Of a DNA stretch of 64,000 nt, positions 23,701-33,075 are shown one piece after another; positions within the stretch are counted from its first letter, which is position 1; each line of letters opens with the position of its first letter. The stretch comes from Verrucomicrobiota bacterium (GTDB lineage Bacteria; Verrucomicrobiota; Verrucomicrobiia; Opitutales; Opitutaceae): assembly GCA_030601755.1 (NCBI GenBank), contig JAUWBF010000006.1, positions 1-64,000 of the forward strand. The letters are read 5' to 3'. A program made the position numbers and the translations under genes. The notes under the pieces are model-generated. The model had not been told where the DNA came from. It did not search any database and saw only the letters and a program-made list of their open reading frames with translations.

Positions 23701-26364
23701 TCAGGGGCGGGGTTCGGTGATCAGATAGACCGGCGTGCTGGAAACCGGAACGGGCAGGGTGGCGACCCGGTTTCCCAGGACGTCGAACATCTCGCCGCCG
23801 GGGGGCGGGGCATACCAGACGGGATCGCCGCCGTCGGTGCTCCAGATGACGGAGACGCGCGATCCGTTCCGGCGTTCGAACACGTGCGCCTCCAGGCCCG
23901 GGGCCGGTTCGATCCGCTCCAGCCATCGCGCGCCATCGACGAGCGAGGCGAGCACGGCGCGGGCGGCCATCACGGGGCGGATGCCGCCGTCGTGCTCCAG
24001 CGCCTGGTAGGCGGATTCGCCCGAGGGCGGCGGGTGGTGAAGGGTGTAATAAAAACTCCGGCGCACACCGGCCGACATCTGCGTGACGTCGAAGCGCACG
24101 ATGTGCGCGAGCTGCGCGCGGGGAGAAAGTCCCTTGCCCGACGCGCCCGGCAGGGCGTGCCACGAGGCGACGTGCCCGGGGCCGCCCTCGGTGTCCCAAA
24201 GCGGGCGGGGCTCGCCCCAGGCTTCCTGGATATCGGTGAAGCGGCGCGCCAGGCGGACGGCGTTGCTGTCCTCGCCGCCGTAGAAGGAGGCGTTGTAGTC
24301 GTGGAACGAAAAAATGTCGAAGGCTTCGGGCGGTGTGGCGGCGAGGGCTTCACGGGTCCAGTCGCCTTTGTGGGCGGCAGTATTGAAACCAAGGATACGC
24401 GCGGCGGGGTTGGTCTCGCGGGCGGTGCGGGCGGCGAGGCCGAGCAGCTCGCCGTATTGGGCGGGCGTTCCGCGGAAAAAGCCGTTGGACCAGGGTTCGT
24501 TCCAGACCTCCCAATGGTCGATGCGGCCGGCGTAGTGGCCGACGGTGCGCGCGACGTAGCGCGACCAGAGGTTGGCGCCGTCGGCGCGATCCGGGTAATT
24601 GTAGCCGGCCCAGTAGCCGGTGGTGGCGCGGGGTTTGGCGCTGGCCCAGGGCGGCGCGCCGCAAAGCATGCCGAGAATGGCGAATCCCTCGGCGCGGGCC
24701 GCGTCGATGCCGTCGTCCGCGAACCGGAACTCGCCTTCCTCCGGCTGGACGGCGGCCCACTTGGTGGCCCAGCTGGCGTCGTGGAGACGGAGCCAGCGGT
24801 TGCCGAGCGCGCGGGCGGTGGCGATGGCGGCGGGACGGAGCGTGGCGTGGATGCCGAAAAAGGAATCCTCGGCGGGTGTTTCCGAGGGGCGCGGGAGGCG
24901 GGCGAAGGTGGTGGCCACGGGCGCTCCCAAGGGGCGGTCGGCGGCGTCGATCAAGGTGCCGTGCAGTTTGAACATCCCGCGCGGACGCGGGAAATCCGCG
25001 GCGAGCGTCACGACGAATTTTGAGCGGTCGCGAGGCAGCGGCATCGCGGGAAGGAGTTGGCGTGGGTTAGTCACGCCCGGTTCGGTGGCGAGGGTTTCGA
25101 CTTCCAGACGGAGGCGGGCGTCCGTCGGCAACACCCCGGATGCAGCGCCCGGCCGCACCTCGACCGGGGTGGATTCCGCGTCAAAGACGATGCCGCCGGG
25201 TCTGGGCACGGTCAGCGAGAGTTCCGCGGGGAAGGGCGCGACATAGTCCGTGGCGACGGCGCCGGCCTCCAGTTGCGCCGCGTCGAGCCACAGCTCCACG
25301 GGCTCCTGGGCGACGCAGCTGATCCGCAGTCGCAGCATACCGTCAACCGGCGCGGGCGCCGTCACCGAGACGAGCTGCCACTCCGGGCCCACGGTGCGGG
25401 TCGCGGCCTTGAGCGCCTCCTTGCCGTCGGTGCCGTGCAGGGCGACGCGCACTTCGGCCGGTGCGTCGGCTCTTATCCGGATCGACGCGGTGTGCTCTCG
25501 CCTGGCCGAGACGGGCACGAGCGGGGAGGTGACGATGCCGATGAGGCCGCGATCGAGCGGAACGCGCAGGGACAATTTTCCGTGAGCGGAATATCGGGCA
25601 TCGTCGGAATAATCGGCGGCCGAATATTCGAGCCGCGTGGCGAGCTGGAATTCCGAGCTGGCGCGGATGAGCACCGCCCAGCCGCCTCCCACGCCGGCTT
25701 CAAACGAGGAATTGGGGAGGAGGTTGGTCGCCGGCGCGGTCGCGGCCCGGGGTTGCGCTGTCGCGGCCTGCGCGGGTGGCGGGGCGGCGTTGTCCGGCGG
25801 AGCGGACATGGGCGCTACCTTCACTCCGTCGATCCAGACGGTGCCGGCGGCGTGCATCGCGACGACGAGAAACGCATCGTCGGCCGTGGCGACGCCGGAG
25901 AACTCGTGCGCTTCCCATTCGGTGGAAAGCCCCACCTTGCGCGTCCACGAAACCTTGTAGGGAGGGCCGGCCTCGCGAACCGAGAGCTGGACGTTGAAGA
26001 AATCGCTGGCGCGCAACCAGACCGTGATCCGGTAGGACTCGCCCTTGGTCAGCGAGAAGCGTCGGGTGAGTTCGGTTTGTTTGCCGGTGAATTTCAGGAG
26101 GTCGATCCGTTGGGCGGAACCGCCTTCGCGGACGGCGCCCGGCGAGGACTCCCGTGAGAATTTCGCCGGGCCGCCGGCGCGCGCCGACCAGCCGTGCGCG
26201 ATTTCTCCGGAGGCCTCGATGCCCGCGGGCTGCGCGCCCAGCGGGGCGTAGGGCGCTTCGAGCCCGGGGTTGCCGATCTGGGCGAGAGCGGATGCCGCCG
26301 CCTGAAGAGCGGCGGCGGCGAGAGCGAGACCGAGTAAACGATGAAAGCGACTTCGGCTTTGCAT
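23701..26364 (-). CDS. Secreted clan GH-A glycoside hydrolase with two N-terminal carbohydrate-binding modules
   Basis: An 887-residue exported enzyme starting at the ATG at 26364, which opens a signal peptide (LLGLALAAAALQAAASALAQ). Two CBM4/CBM-like beta-sandwich modules follow: NPGLEAPYAPLGAQPAG to IDGVKVAPM, then LLPNSSFEAGVGGGW to LWLDAAQLEAG. A linker domain leads to a TIM barrel. The acid/base Glu is in HWEVWNEPWSNG (about residue 620) and the likely nucleophile in LWDTEGGPGH. The family is closest in feel to GH39 or GH5-like clan-A enzymes, so the substrate is open. It is followed by a pseudopilin and LacI gene and preceded by a PEP-CTERM protein on the same strand. Confidence 0.82.
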   Translation of the reverse strand: MQSRSRFHRLLGLALAAAALQAAASALAQIGNPGLEAPYAPLGAQPAGIEASGEIAHGWSARAGGPAKFSRESSPGAVREGGSAQRIDLLKFTGKQTELTRRFSLTKGESYRITVWLRASDFFNVQLSVREAGPPYKVSWTRKVGLSTEWEAHEFSGVATADDAFLVVAMHAAGTVWIDGVKVAPMSAPPDNAAPPPAQAATAQPRAATAPATNLLPNSSFEAGVGGGWAVLIRASSEFQLATRLEYSAADYSDDARYSAHGKLSLRVPLDRGLIGIVTSPLVPVSARREHTASIRIRADAPAEVRVALHGTDGKEALKAATRTVGPEWQLVSVTAPAPVDGMLRLRISCVAQEPVELWLDAAQLEAGAVATDYVAPFPAELSLTVPRPGGIVFDAESTPVEVRPGAASGVLPTDARLRLEVETLATEPGVTNPRQLLPAMPLPRDRSKFVVTLAADFPRPRGMFKLHGTLIDAADRPLGAPVATTFARLPRPSETPAEDSFFGIHATLRPAAIATARALGNRWLRLHDASWATKWAAVQPEEGEFRFADDGIDAARAEGFAILGMLCGAPPWASAKPRATTGYWAGYNYPDRADGANLWSRYVARTVGHYAGRIDHWEVWNEPWSNGFFRGTPAQYGELLGLAARTARETNPAARILGFNTAAHKGDWTREALAATPPEAFDIFSFHDYNASFYGGEDSNAVRLARRFTDIQEAWGEPRPLWDTEGGPGHVASWHALPGASGKGLSPRAQLAHIVRFDVTQMSAGVRRSFYYTLHHPPPSGESAYQALEHDGGIRPVMAARAVLASLVDGARWLERIEPAPGLEAHVFERRNGSRVSVIWSTDGGDPVWYAPPPGGEMFDVLGNRVATLPVPVSSTPVYLITEPRP

Positions 26365-26399
26365 GACGGGGCGAAGGGGGCGTGGGGTTTCGTGATGGC

Positions 26400-27320
26400 T
26401 CAGTCGCTCGAGCGGACATCGCCGCGGTGGCGGCGACGCGACAGGGTGCCGCCCAGCACGCACAGCGCCACCAACAATCCGGCGGAGGCGGGCTCGGGCA
26501 CGGTGGTCAGCGCCAGCGAGAAGTTGTCGAGCGCGTTGGCTCCGGTCGCGGTGGGCGCGCCGGTGCGCACGACGGCGAAGAGTTGTTCGGCCTCGGTGAG
26601 CGACACGTTGGAAAGCGTGTTGCTGGCGAAGCTGAGGACGATGGTCGGTGTCTCCGCCAGGCCGTTTGCGCCGTAGTCCAGAATGAGGGCGGTGGCGGAG
26701 AATGTCTCGGCGGCGATGTCGTAGCTGAATACGGTGGAGAACTTATACCAATTGTTGTGGGTGACTTGGAATGTCCCGGAAGAGCCGCCACCGGTGAGCC
26801 CGGTGCCGCCGTCGCGGCCGCGGAACGAGGCCTGAAAATTGGTCGGCCCACCGGTGTTTGCCTGGGCTTGGATATGGAGGGAGAGCCAGGTGCCAGCGCT
26901 TCCACTGAGTTGCACATCGGGACTCGTGACCAGACCGAGAACGATGGACGTGTTGTTCGTTCCGTTGGTGGCCGAACGCGCTTTGTAAAAAACCGAGACC
27001 TCGATGGAGACCGTGCCGGTGGAAAACCCGTCGAGCGCGGTGTTGTAAACCATGCTGTCAAAGTTTCCCGAGACGGCGACGCCGCCTCCGCCGCCGACGC
27101 CCGCGGAGGATGAATAGATGAAATTCGCGCCGCCCGTTTCGCCGAATTCGGTGAAATTATCGGAATAATCCGTGGCTCCCGAGTTGAAATCGATGAGCGT
27201 GGCGGACGCGGAGGAGGCGGCGCCCAAGGCGAGTGCGGCGGTGACGATGGAGACAAAACACCGGGCGCGCGCGAGGGCGGCCGGACGGTGCGTGCAGGCA
27301 GGGATGTTTTGGGTATTCAT
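26400..27320 (-). CDS. PEP-CTERM sorting-domain protein
   Basis: A 306-residue exported protein starting at the ATG at 27320. It has a long N-terminal region with signal peptide (VSIVTAALALGAASSASA), a glycine-, serine- and threonine-rich beta-sandwich body (WLSLHIQAQANTGGPTNFQA), and the C-terminal signal VPEPASAG with a hydrophobic helix and RRRHR. Expected to be processed by exosortase and displayed on the surface or in the matrix. The function of the body is unknown. It leads the operon containing the GH-A enzyme, pseudopilin and LacI regulator. Confidence 0.85.
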   Translation of the reverse strand: MNTQNIPACTHRPAALARARCFVSIVTAALALGAASSASATLIDFNSGATDYSDNFTEFGETGGANFIYSSSAGVGGGGGVAVSGNFDSMVYNTALDGFSTGTVSIEVSVFYKARSATNGTNNTSIVLGLVTSPDVQLSGSAGTWLSLHIQAQANTGGPTNFQASFRGRDGGTGLTGGGSSGTFQVTHNNWYKFSTVFSYDIAAETFSATALILDYGANGLAETPTIVLSFASNTLSNVSLTEAEQLFAVVRTGAPTATGANALDNFSLALTTVPEPASAGLLVALCVLGGTLSRRRHRGDVRSSD

Positions 27321-27431
27321 AGCGGGTAAAAGCCAGGGTTTGGGGAGCGCGAACGGCGCGTATCGCCCGGATTGAGCCAAGCGAAGAGGCGCCCATGAAA
27401 AAATCGTGATCCGCTTCCGGCAAATCCCTCG

Positions 27432-28709
27432 TTATGCATTGCGATGCATACGGGGGCGGGAGGCCGGACGAGGGGCCTCGGAGATTCGTGACGCGAGCCA
27501 CAGCACGAGGAGCGCGCAGAGGAAGAAGCCGGCGAAGAGGATCGTCCATGCGCCTTGGCCATAAACGAGCACGGCCCCGCGCGGTTCGGGTTCGAAGCAG
27601 CCAAGCAGCAGCCCGGTCGCGTTGCCGAGAATCGCGACGAAAACGTAGAGGCTGAAGTTGAACACGCCGACCGCCAGCCCGGCCCGCTCCGGCGCGTTCG
27701 TCCCGTAGAGCAGCGGGATCAGGATGGGCGACAGGCTGGCCGTGACCGCGAGCAGGCAGAGCATCCCGCCCACCGCAGGGCTGCGCATGCCGAGTCCCGT
27801 CATCAACGCGAGCCCGCCGCAGACGAACGCGGACATGCAGCCGGCCCCGATGATGAACAGCCGGATGCGTCCGCCGGTGAGCCGGCGCAGGGTGACGGGC
27901 ACAAACCCGGACAACGCGGCCAGGATCGCCATGAGCGAGAGCACCCAGCCGGCCTTGGTCGGCGAAAATCCGAGAAAGTCCTCCAGGTATTTTTTGCCGA
28001 GGACCGTCTGGAGCACGTAGTAGAGCCCGAAGTGGAGACCGGCGCAGAGGCAGATGGCGCGGTTGTTGGGCACGCGCAGGAGATCGAGGACCGGGCGCAA
28101 ACCGAAGCGAACATCGGCGCGGCCCGGTTGCGCGTCGGCGCGGTTCAGGCCGCAAAGGACCGCAAAGAGGAGCCAGCAGAGGCAGCCCGCCGCGCCGAGC
28201 ATGAGCAGCAGCGCGCGCCAGCCGAGCGCCTGCGCGCCGATGACGAAGGGTGCGCCGGCCGCGATACCGCCCGCGTAGCCGGTGAAGATGACCGCCGAGA
28301 GCGCGAGCGGGAAGCGGCGCTCTCCGAAGGCGCGCCGCGTCTCGGCTACCAGACTGAGGTAGAGCGCGCTGGCTCCGAGGCCGGCCAGGGCGCGGCTCAG
28401 GTAGAGCACGGGCAGCGAGTGCGCGAGCGGCAAGAGGAGCGCCCCGGCGCAGAAGAGAAAGGCGCCGGCAAGGATCACCCGACGCGCGCCGAGGCGTTCG
28501 ACGAGCGGGCCGACGACGAGCTGGCTAGCGGCATAGACATACATGAAGGCCGCGCCGAGGCCGGTGATCGAGGAAGCGGAGACGGCGAACTCCGACTGGA
28601 GCGTGTTGAAGAGCGAGCCGGGGATCGCCACCCGCTGCACGTTGGCGAGAAAATACAGCCCGGCGCCGGCGACGAGGAGTAGGAGGACGGCTGGCGTGGG
28701 GCGGCTCAT
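27432..28709 (-). CDS. MFS transporter
   Basis: A 425-residue membrane protein of the major facilitator superfamily with about 12 transmembrane segments. The loop 2-3 motif appears as GPLVERLGARRVILAG, and YLSRALAGLGASALYLSLVAE is typical of MFS organic anion carriers. I start at the ATG at 28709, because the upstream codons are arginine/proline-rich. It lies 90 bp after the FAH-type hydrolase on the same strand and is probably the uptake system for the compound degraded by the genes between 28800 and 36081. The substrate is not known. Confidence 0.88.
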   Translation of the reverse strand: MSRPTPAVLLLLVAGAGLYFLANVQRVAIPGSLFNTLQSEFAVSASSITGLGAAFMYVYAASQLVVGPLVERLGARRVILAGAFLFCAGALLLPLAHSLPVLYLSRALAGLGASALYLSLVAETRRAFGERRFPLALSAVIFTGYAGGIAAGAPFVIGAQALGWRALLLMLGAAGCLCWLLFAVLCGLNRADAQPGRADVRFGLRPVLDLLRVPNNRAICLCAGLHFGLYYVLQTVLGKKYLEDFLGFSPTKAGWVLSLMAILAALSGFVPVTLRRLTGGRIRLFIIGAGCMSAFVCGGLALMTGLGMRSPAVGGMLCLLAVTASLSPILIPLLYGTNAPERAGLAVGVFNFSLYVFVAILGNATGLLLGCFEPEPRGAVLVYGQGAWTILFAGFFLCALLVLWLASRISEAPRPASRPRMHRNA

Positions 28710-28799
28710 GGCGCGAGAGCGATGATGTGGCCGCGGCCGTGTCGGCCGCGCGGATCGGGAGCGGGTCGGATTCAACGGACGCGCCCGACACGGGCGCGG

Positions 28800-29618
28800 C
28801 TACACGGGAGGCGATTCCTCCAGCTCGACGGGGTTGGAGAGGCGGCCGATGGCTTCGATGTCGATGGAGACGGTGTCGCCGGGCTGGAGGAAGCGCGGGG
28901 GCTTGGCGGCCTGACCGACGCCGTGCGGCGTGCCGGTGAGAATCACCGTGCCGGGGAGCAGCGTCGTGCTGGCGCTGAGGAATTCGATCAACGCGGGCAC
29001 GTCGAAGATCATGTCGCTCGTGTTCCAATCCTGGAGCGTCTCGTCGTTGATGATGGTGCGGATGCGAAGCGCGTTGGGATTCGGCAGTTCGTCGGTCGTG
29101 ACGAGGACGGGGCCGAGCGGGCAAAAGGTGTCGAAGGTCTTGCCGCGGCACCACTGGCCGCCGCCTTTGCGGAGTTGCCAGTCGCGCGCGCTGACGTCGT
29201 TGGCGCAGGTGTAGCCGAGCACATGGTCGAGGGCGTGTTCGCGGGAGACGTTTTTGGCGGTCTTGCCGATCACGACGGCGAGTTCGCATTCGTAGTCCAC
29301 GGCGTCGCTGGCGAGCTGCGTGGGGAGGCGGATCGGGTCGCCGGGATTCTGGAGTGTGTTCGGACCCTTCATGAAGAGGACGGGGAACTCGGGGATCTTC
29401 GAGCCGCACTCTTCGGCGTGGTGGCGGTAGTTGAGGCCGATGCAGAGGATCGATGCGGGGACGAGCGGCGCGAGGAGTTTGGCGACGGTGGCGGTCTCGC
29501 CGGTCGGGCGGATGCCGCCGGCGGCGAGGGGATCGCCGGCGAGGCGCTCGACGTGGTCGGGATGCTGGATGCCGAATTCGATTTCACGGCGCGCGTTCAG
29601 GTAGCGGATGAGTTTCAT
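28800..29618 (-). CDS. Fumarylacetoacetate hydrolase (FAH) family protein
   Basis: A 272-residue cytosolic metal-dependent hydrolase or lyase that cleaves or hydrates 2-keto or 1,3-diketo acids. Family motifs are seen: ILCIGLNYRHHAEE, FMKGPNTL, DYECELAVVIGKTAKNV, YTCANDVSARDWQ and GTPHGVGQ. Length matches the short bacterial class, which includes 2,4-diketo-3-deoxy-L-fuconate hydrolase and 2-oxohept-3-enedioate hydratase. It overlaps the Ldh-type dehydrogenase by ATGA. A final C-C cleavage step in the operon is the natural reading. Confidence 0.92.
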   Translation of the reverse strand: MKLIRYLNARREIEFGIQHPDHVERLAGDPLAAGGIRPTGETATVAKLLAPLVPASILCIGLNYRHHAEECGSKIPEFPVLFMKGPNTLQNPGDPIRLPTQLASDAVDYECELAVVIGKTAKNVSREHALDHVLGYTCANDVSARDWQLRKGGGQWCRGKTFDTFCPLGPVLVTTDELPNPNALRIRTIINDETLQDWNTSDMIFDVPALIEFLSASTTLLPGTVILTGTPHGVGQAAKPPRFLQPGDTVSIDIEAIGRLSNPVELEESPPV

Positions 29619-30667
29619 GCGTGGGAAAGGTTGGCGGCGGTGACGCCGAGGGTGGTGGCGAGGTCGCGGAGTTCGGCGACGACCTTGTCGTCGATGGGGA
29701 TGCCGTCGGCCATGCGTTGCGCCTCGGTGCGGAACTCGATCTCGCCGGGCAGGTAGAGCTCGGTCACGCCTTCGGCCTTGGCGGCGTTTTTGACGTATCC
29801 GGAAAGCACCGACGCGAGTGTTTTGAAGCGGTCGATTTCGATGAAGCGGGACACGTCGATCACGAGCATGAAGTGGGCGATGGATTGACTGCGGGTGAGG
29901 TCATACATCGAGGGGATTTGCTTGGAGAACTGTTCGCCGCCGAGGACGCCGGTCAGCAGTTCGAGCATGAAGGCGAGGCCGAAGCCCTTGGGGCCGCCGA
30001 CGGGGAGCATGAAACCGCCGTCGAGCACGGCGGCGGGATCGGTGCTGGGCTTGCCGTGCTTGTCCGCGCCCCAGCCTTCGGGGATGGCTGCGCCGCGGGT
30101 TTTGGCGTAGAGCACTTTGCCGAGGGCGACGTTGCTGAGCGCCATGTCGAGCAGGAGCGGGTGGCGGTTTTCGGAGGGCGCGGCGATGGCGAGCGGGTTG
30201 TTGCCGAGAATTTTTTCCGCGCCGCCGGTGGGCGGCATGAGCGGGGCGGTGTTGCTCGCGGCCAGGCCGATCATGTTGTTCGCGGCGGCCTTCAACGCGT
30301 AGTGCGCGGCGATGCCGAAGTGGTTGCTGTTTTTGACCACGACCGCGCCGACGCCGTGTTCGCGGGCCTTGGCGATGGCGAGGTCCATCGCGCGCTCGGC
30401 GGCGACTTGGCCGGCGGAGTAATGGGCGTCGATCAACGCGGTGGCGGCGTGGTCGGAGACGACTTCGATGCGGGCGGCGGGGAGGTTGAGGCCTTTGCGG
30501 ATGCGACTCACGTAGAGCGGCAGGCGCATGAGGCCGTGGCTGTGGACGCCGCGGGCATCGGCCTCGATCAGGGTGGCGGTGATGAGCGCGGCTTCGTCGG
30601 CGGGAACGCCGGCGGCGGTGAGGCAGCGGTTGGAAAAGTCGGCGAGGGTGGAGGCGGGGAGGATCAT
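29615..30667 (-). CDS. Ldh-family (malate/L-lactate/ureidoglycolate type) NAD(P)-dependent dehydrogenase
   Basis: A 350-residue oxidoreductase of the malate/L-sulfolactate/delta-1-piperideine reductase fold, which is not a Rossmann enzyme. Diagnostic stretches are EADARGVHSHGLMRLP at about residue 36, VVKNSNHFGIAAHYAL, SNTAPLMPPTGG and GPKGFGLAFMLELL. Substrates in the family are 2-hydroxy acids and cyclic imines. The start at 30667 is supported by the 11-bp gap after the Rieske gene. The FAH gene follows with a 4-bp overlap. Confidence 0.92.
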   Translation of the reverse strand: MILPASTLADFSNRCLTAAGVPADEAALITATLIEADARGVHSHGLMRLPLYVSRIRKGLNLPAARIEVVSDHAATALIDAHYSAGQVAAERAMDLAIAKAREHGVGAVVVKNSNHFGIAAHYALKAAANNMIGLAASNTAPLMPPTGGAEKILGNNPLAIAAPSENRHPLLLDMALSNVALGKVLYAKTRGAAIPEGWGADKHGKPSTDPAAVLDGGFMLPVGGPKGFGLAFMLELLTGVLGGEQFSKQIPSMYDLTRSQSIAHFMLVIDVSRFIEIDRFKTLASVLSGYVKNAAKAEGVTELYLPGEIEFRTEAQRMADGIPIDDKVVAELRDLATTLGVTAANLSHA

Positions 30668-30678
30668 GTGGCGGAGGT

Positions 30679-31032
30679 TTAGAGATCCACGAAGACGTCG
30701 CCGTCTTCGATGGTGACGGGGTAGGTTTTCACGCGGACTTTTTCGGGGGCGAAGAGGGAACGGCCGGTGCGGATGTCGAATTCCCAGCTGTGCCAGGGGC
30801 AGCGCAGGACTTCGGTGTCGGGGTCGAATTGGTATTCGCCGGTGGTGTCGCCGGTGCAGTTGCGGTCGATCATGCCGGCGGAGAGGCAGGGGCCCTTGTG
30901 CGGGCACACGTCGCGCAGGGCGTGGACGGTGCCGTCGTGGGCGCGGATCACGACGACTGGTTTGTGGTCGAGCTGGAGCGCGAGTTTACCCGTCTGCTCC
31001 AGCGCTTCGTAGCGGCACACGCGGTGTTTCAT
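30679..31032 (-). CDS. Rieske [2Fe-2S] ferredoxin-like protein
   Basis: A 117-residue stand-alone Rieske domain. The cluster ligands are visible as CPHKG and CPWHSWEF. The family includes ferredoxins feeding ring-hydroxylating dioxygenases and NirD-type subunits. No oxygenase alpha subunit is present in the operon, so the electron acceptor is missing or encoded elsewhere. It overlaps the amidohydrolase stop by 4 bp (ATGA), indicating a tight functional pair. Confidence 0.92.
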   Translation of the reverse strand: MKHRVCRYEALEQTGKLALQLDHKPVVVIRAHDGTVHALRDVCPHKGPCLSAGMIDRNCTGDTTGEYQFDPDTEVLRCPWHSWEFDIRTGRSLFAPEKVRVKTYPVTIEDGDVFVDL

Positions 31033-32105
31033 GGCAGTCGCAGGAAGTCGCGCGCGTTTTGATGCATGATCTTTTGGCGCAGGGTCTCGGGGATCTTCGC
31101 GGGCAGCGTGCGGTGCGGAGAATCGAAGTCCCAGTGGGGGTAGTCGGAGGCATACATGATCATGTCTTCGGACTCCATCAGGCCGATGATGCTCATGAAC
31201 TGCTCGGCGGTGAGATCGTCCCACGGCTGGGTGGTGAAGCGCAGGTTGTCGCGGAAGTAGTCGCTGGGCATGCGTTTCACCCACGGCGTTTCCTGGCGCA
31301 GTGCTTTGTAGGCGGAGTCCATGCGGTGCATCATGAACGGCACCCACTCGAAGCCGCCTTCGACCAGCGAGACTTTGAGGTCGGGGAATTTGTCGAAGAC
31401 GCCGTTGGTGATGAGGCTGATGGTCTGCGTCATGTAGGCCTGCGGGTGCAGGGAGCGCCAGGCGACGTAGTAGCGGAGGAAGTCGCCGCCCTGCGCGGTG
31501 ATGATCGCGGAGAGGTGCATGGCGACGGGCAGGCCGTGGCGGTGGGCGGCTTCGAAGATGGGGTGGTATTGGGGATCGCCCCATGCGAAGTCGGAGATGG
31601 GGAGCATGACCTGCTTCATCTGCGGGTGGGCGGCCATGCGGTCGATCTCGCGCACGGCGGCCTGGGGTTCGCGGGGGATGGTGATGGAGCCGAGCAGGCG
31701 TTTATCCCGGTCGAGCCAGTGCTCGACGGTGTAGTCGTTGTAGGCGGAGGCGCGGGCGGCGGCGAATTCATACCAGCCTTTGCAGACGGTGGCCTCGTAG
31801 AACCAGCCGGTGAGCACGCCGTATTCGAAGTCGTATTGGTCGAGGAGTTGGTCGCGGAGCAGTTCGTAGCTGGAGCCAGGCGTGGAGCCGTCCGCGGGAC
31901 GGGTGTCCATGCGGTATTTGGTCTCCTTGCGGATCTGGTTGAAAGGGATCGGGCGCTCGGGAACCCAGCCGTAGTCGGTGATGTAACGTTTCCACTGATC
32001 GGACAGGTAGGGCAGAAGGTCGCGCGTGGAGCGGATCTCGTGGTGGATGTCGGTGTCGATCAGGCGTTGCGTCCGAGGAGCGGAGGCGGGGTTTGGTGTG
32101 CTCAT
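31029..32105 (-). CDS. Amidohydrolase 2 family protein (ACMSD-like)
   Basis: A 358-residue metal-dependent TIM-barrel hydrolase or decarboxylase of the amidohydrolase_2 family. The N-terminal metal motif appears as DTDIHHE, a DxH type rather than the HxH of classical ACMSD. Later motifs are PVAMHLSA, SLVEGGFEWVP and MYASDYPHWDF, the last with the conserved metal Asp. Family activities include lactone hydrolysis (fuconolactonase-like) and non-oxidative decarboxylation of aromatic acids. It is placed directly before the Rieske gene with overlap and 1 bp after the MDR gene. Confidence 0.9.
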   Translation of the reverse strand: MSTPNPASAPRTQRLIDTDIHHEIRSTRDLLPYLSDQWKRYITDYGWVPERPIPFNQIRKETKYRMDTRPADGSTPGSSYELLRDQLLDQYDFEYGVLTGWFYEATVCKGWYEFAAARASAYNDYTVEHWLDRDKRLLGSITIPREPQAAVREIDRMAAHPQMKQVMLPISDFAWGDPQYHPIFEAAHRHGLPVAMHLSAIITAQGGDFLRYYVAWRSLHPQAYMTQTISLITNGVFDKFPDLKVSLVEGGFEWVPFMMHRMDSAYKALRQETPWVKRMPSDYFRDNLRFTTQPWDDLTAEQFMSIIGLMESEDMIMYASDYPHWDFDSPHRTLPAKIPETLRQKIMHQNARDFLRLP

Positions 32106-32106
32106 T

Positions 32107-33069
32107 TTAGCGAACGGTGAGGACGACTTTGCCGATGTTTTCGCGGCGTTTGAGGATGCCGTGCGCGGCGTCGGCTTCGGCGATGGGGAGCACGGCGTGC
32201 ACGGAGGGTTTGATCCGGCCGGCCTCGATCTCGGGCCAGACGCGTTCGGTGAGTTCGCGGAGGATCGTCGCCTTCGCCTCCGGCGTGCGGCTGCGGAGCG
32301 TGCTGCCGATCAGGCGTAGTCCGCTTTTCAATACAGGGCGCAGGCTGAGGTTGGCGAACTCGCCGCCGAGCGTGGCGATGAGCACCCAGCGGCCGCCGCG
32401 CGCCATCTTGGGGAAACACTCGGCGAGCGCGTCGCCGCCCACGCAGTCGAGCGCGACGTGCACATGGTTGGCGTCGAAGACGGCGCCGAGTGAACCGGTG
32501 GTGCGGTTGACCACGATGTCGGGGCCGTAGGGGCGGATGAGGTCGGCTTTTTCGTCGGTGCCGACGGTGGTGACGACGTTCGCGCCGAGGAATTTCGCGG
32601 TTTGGATCGCGGCGATGCCGAGGCCGCTGGCGCCGGCTTGGATGAAGACGGTTTCGCCGGGCTGGAGCGCGGCTTCATGCACGAGGTTGAGCCAGGCGGT
32701 GGCATAGACTTCGGGGAGCGAGGCGGCTTCGACCATGCTCAGACCGATCGGGACGGGCATGAGGAGGTTTTCGTCGGCGACGACTTTTTCCGCGTAGCCG
32801 CCGCCGCCGAGCAGGGCGCAGACGCGGTCGCCGATCTGCCAGCGGCCGGAGCAGTCGGGGCCGAGTGCGGCGACGGTGCCGGCGACTTCGAGGCCCATCC
32901 ACTCGGGCCAGCCGGGGGGCGGCGGGTATTTGCCTTCGCGTTGGAGCAGATCGGCGCGGTTGACGGCGGTGGCGTGGATGTCGATGAGGACTTCACGGCC
33001 GGCTGGCGCGGGGTTGGCGACGGCGGTCCAGCGGAGGGTTTTGTCGGGTTGGACAAGGATGGCGTGCAT
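32107..33069 (-). CDS. Quinone oxidoreductase-like medium-chain dehydrogenase (PIG3 type)
   Basis: A 320-residue zinc-independent MDR enzyme. It shows the N-terminal GroES-like region (VNRADLLQREGKYPPPPG), the NADPH-binding Rossmann motif ASGLGIAAIQTAKFLGANV at about residue 145, and IGSTLRSRTPEAK near the C-terminus. All three are typical of TP53I3/PIG3-like quinone reductases. Reduces quinones or alpha,beta-unsaturated carbonyls with NADPH. It sits 6 bp after the Gfo/Idh gene and 1 bp before the amidohydrolase, so it is inside the operon. Confidence 0.92.
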   Translation of the reverse strand: MHAILVQPDKTLRWTAVANPAPAGREVLIDIHATAVNRADLLQREGKYPPPPGWPEWMGLEVAGTVAALGPDCSGRWQIGDRVCALLGGGGYAEKVVADENLLMPVPIGLSMVEAASLPEVYATAWLNLVHEAALQPGETVFIQAGASGLGIAAIQTAKFLGANVVTTVGTDEKADLIRPYGPDIVVNRTTGSLGAVFDANHVHVALDCVGGDALAECFPKMARGGRWVLIATLGGEFANLSLRPVLKSGLRLIGSTLRSRTPEAKATILRELTERVWPEIEAGRIKPSVHAVLPIAEADAAHGILKRRENIGKVVLTVR

Positions 33070-33075
33070 GTGGAT

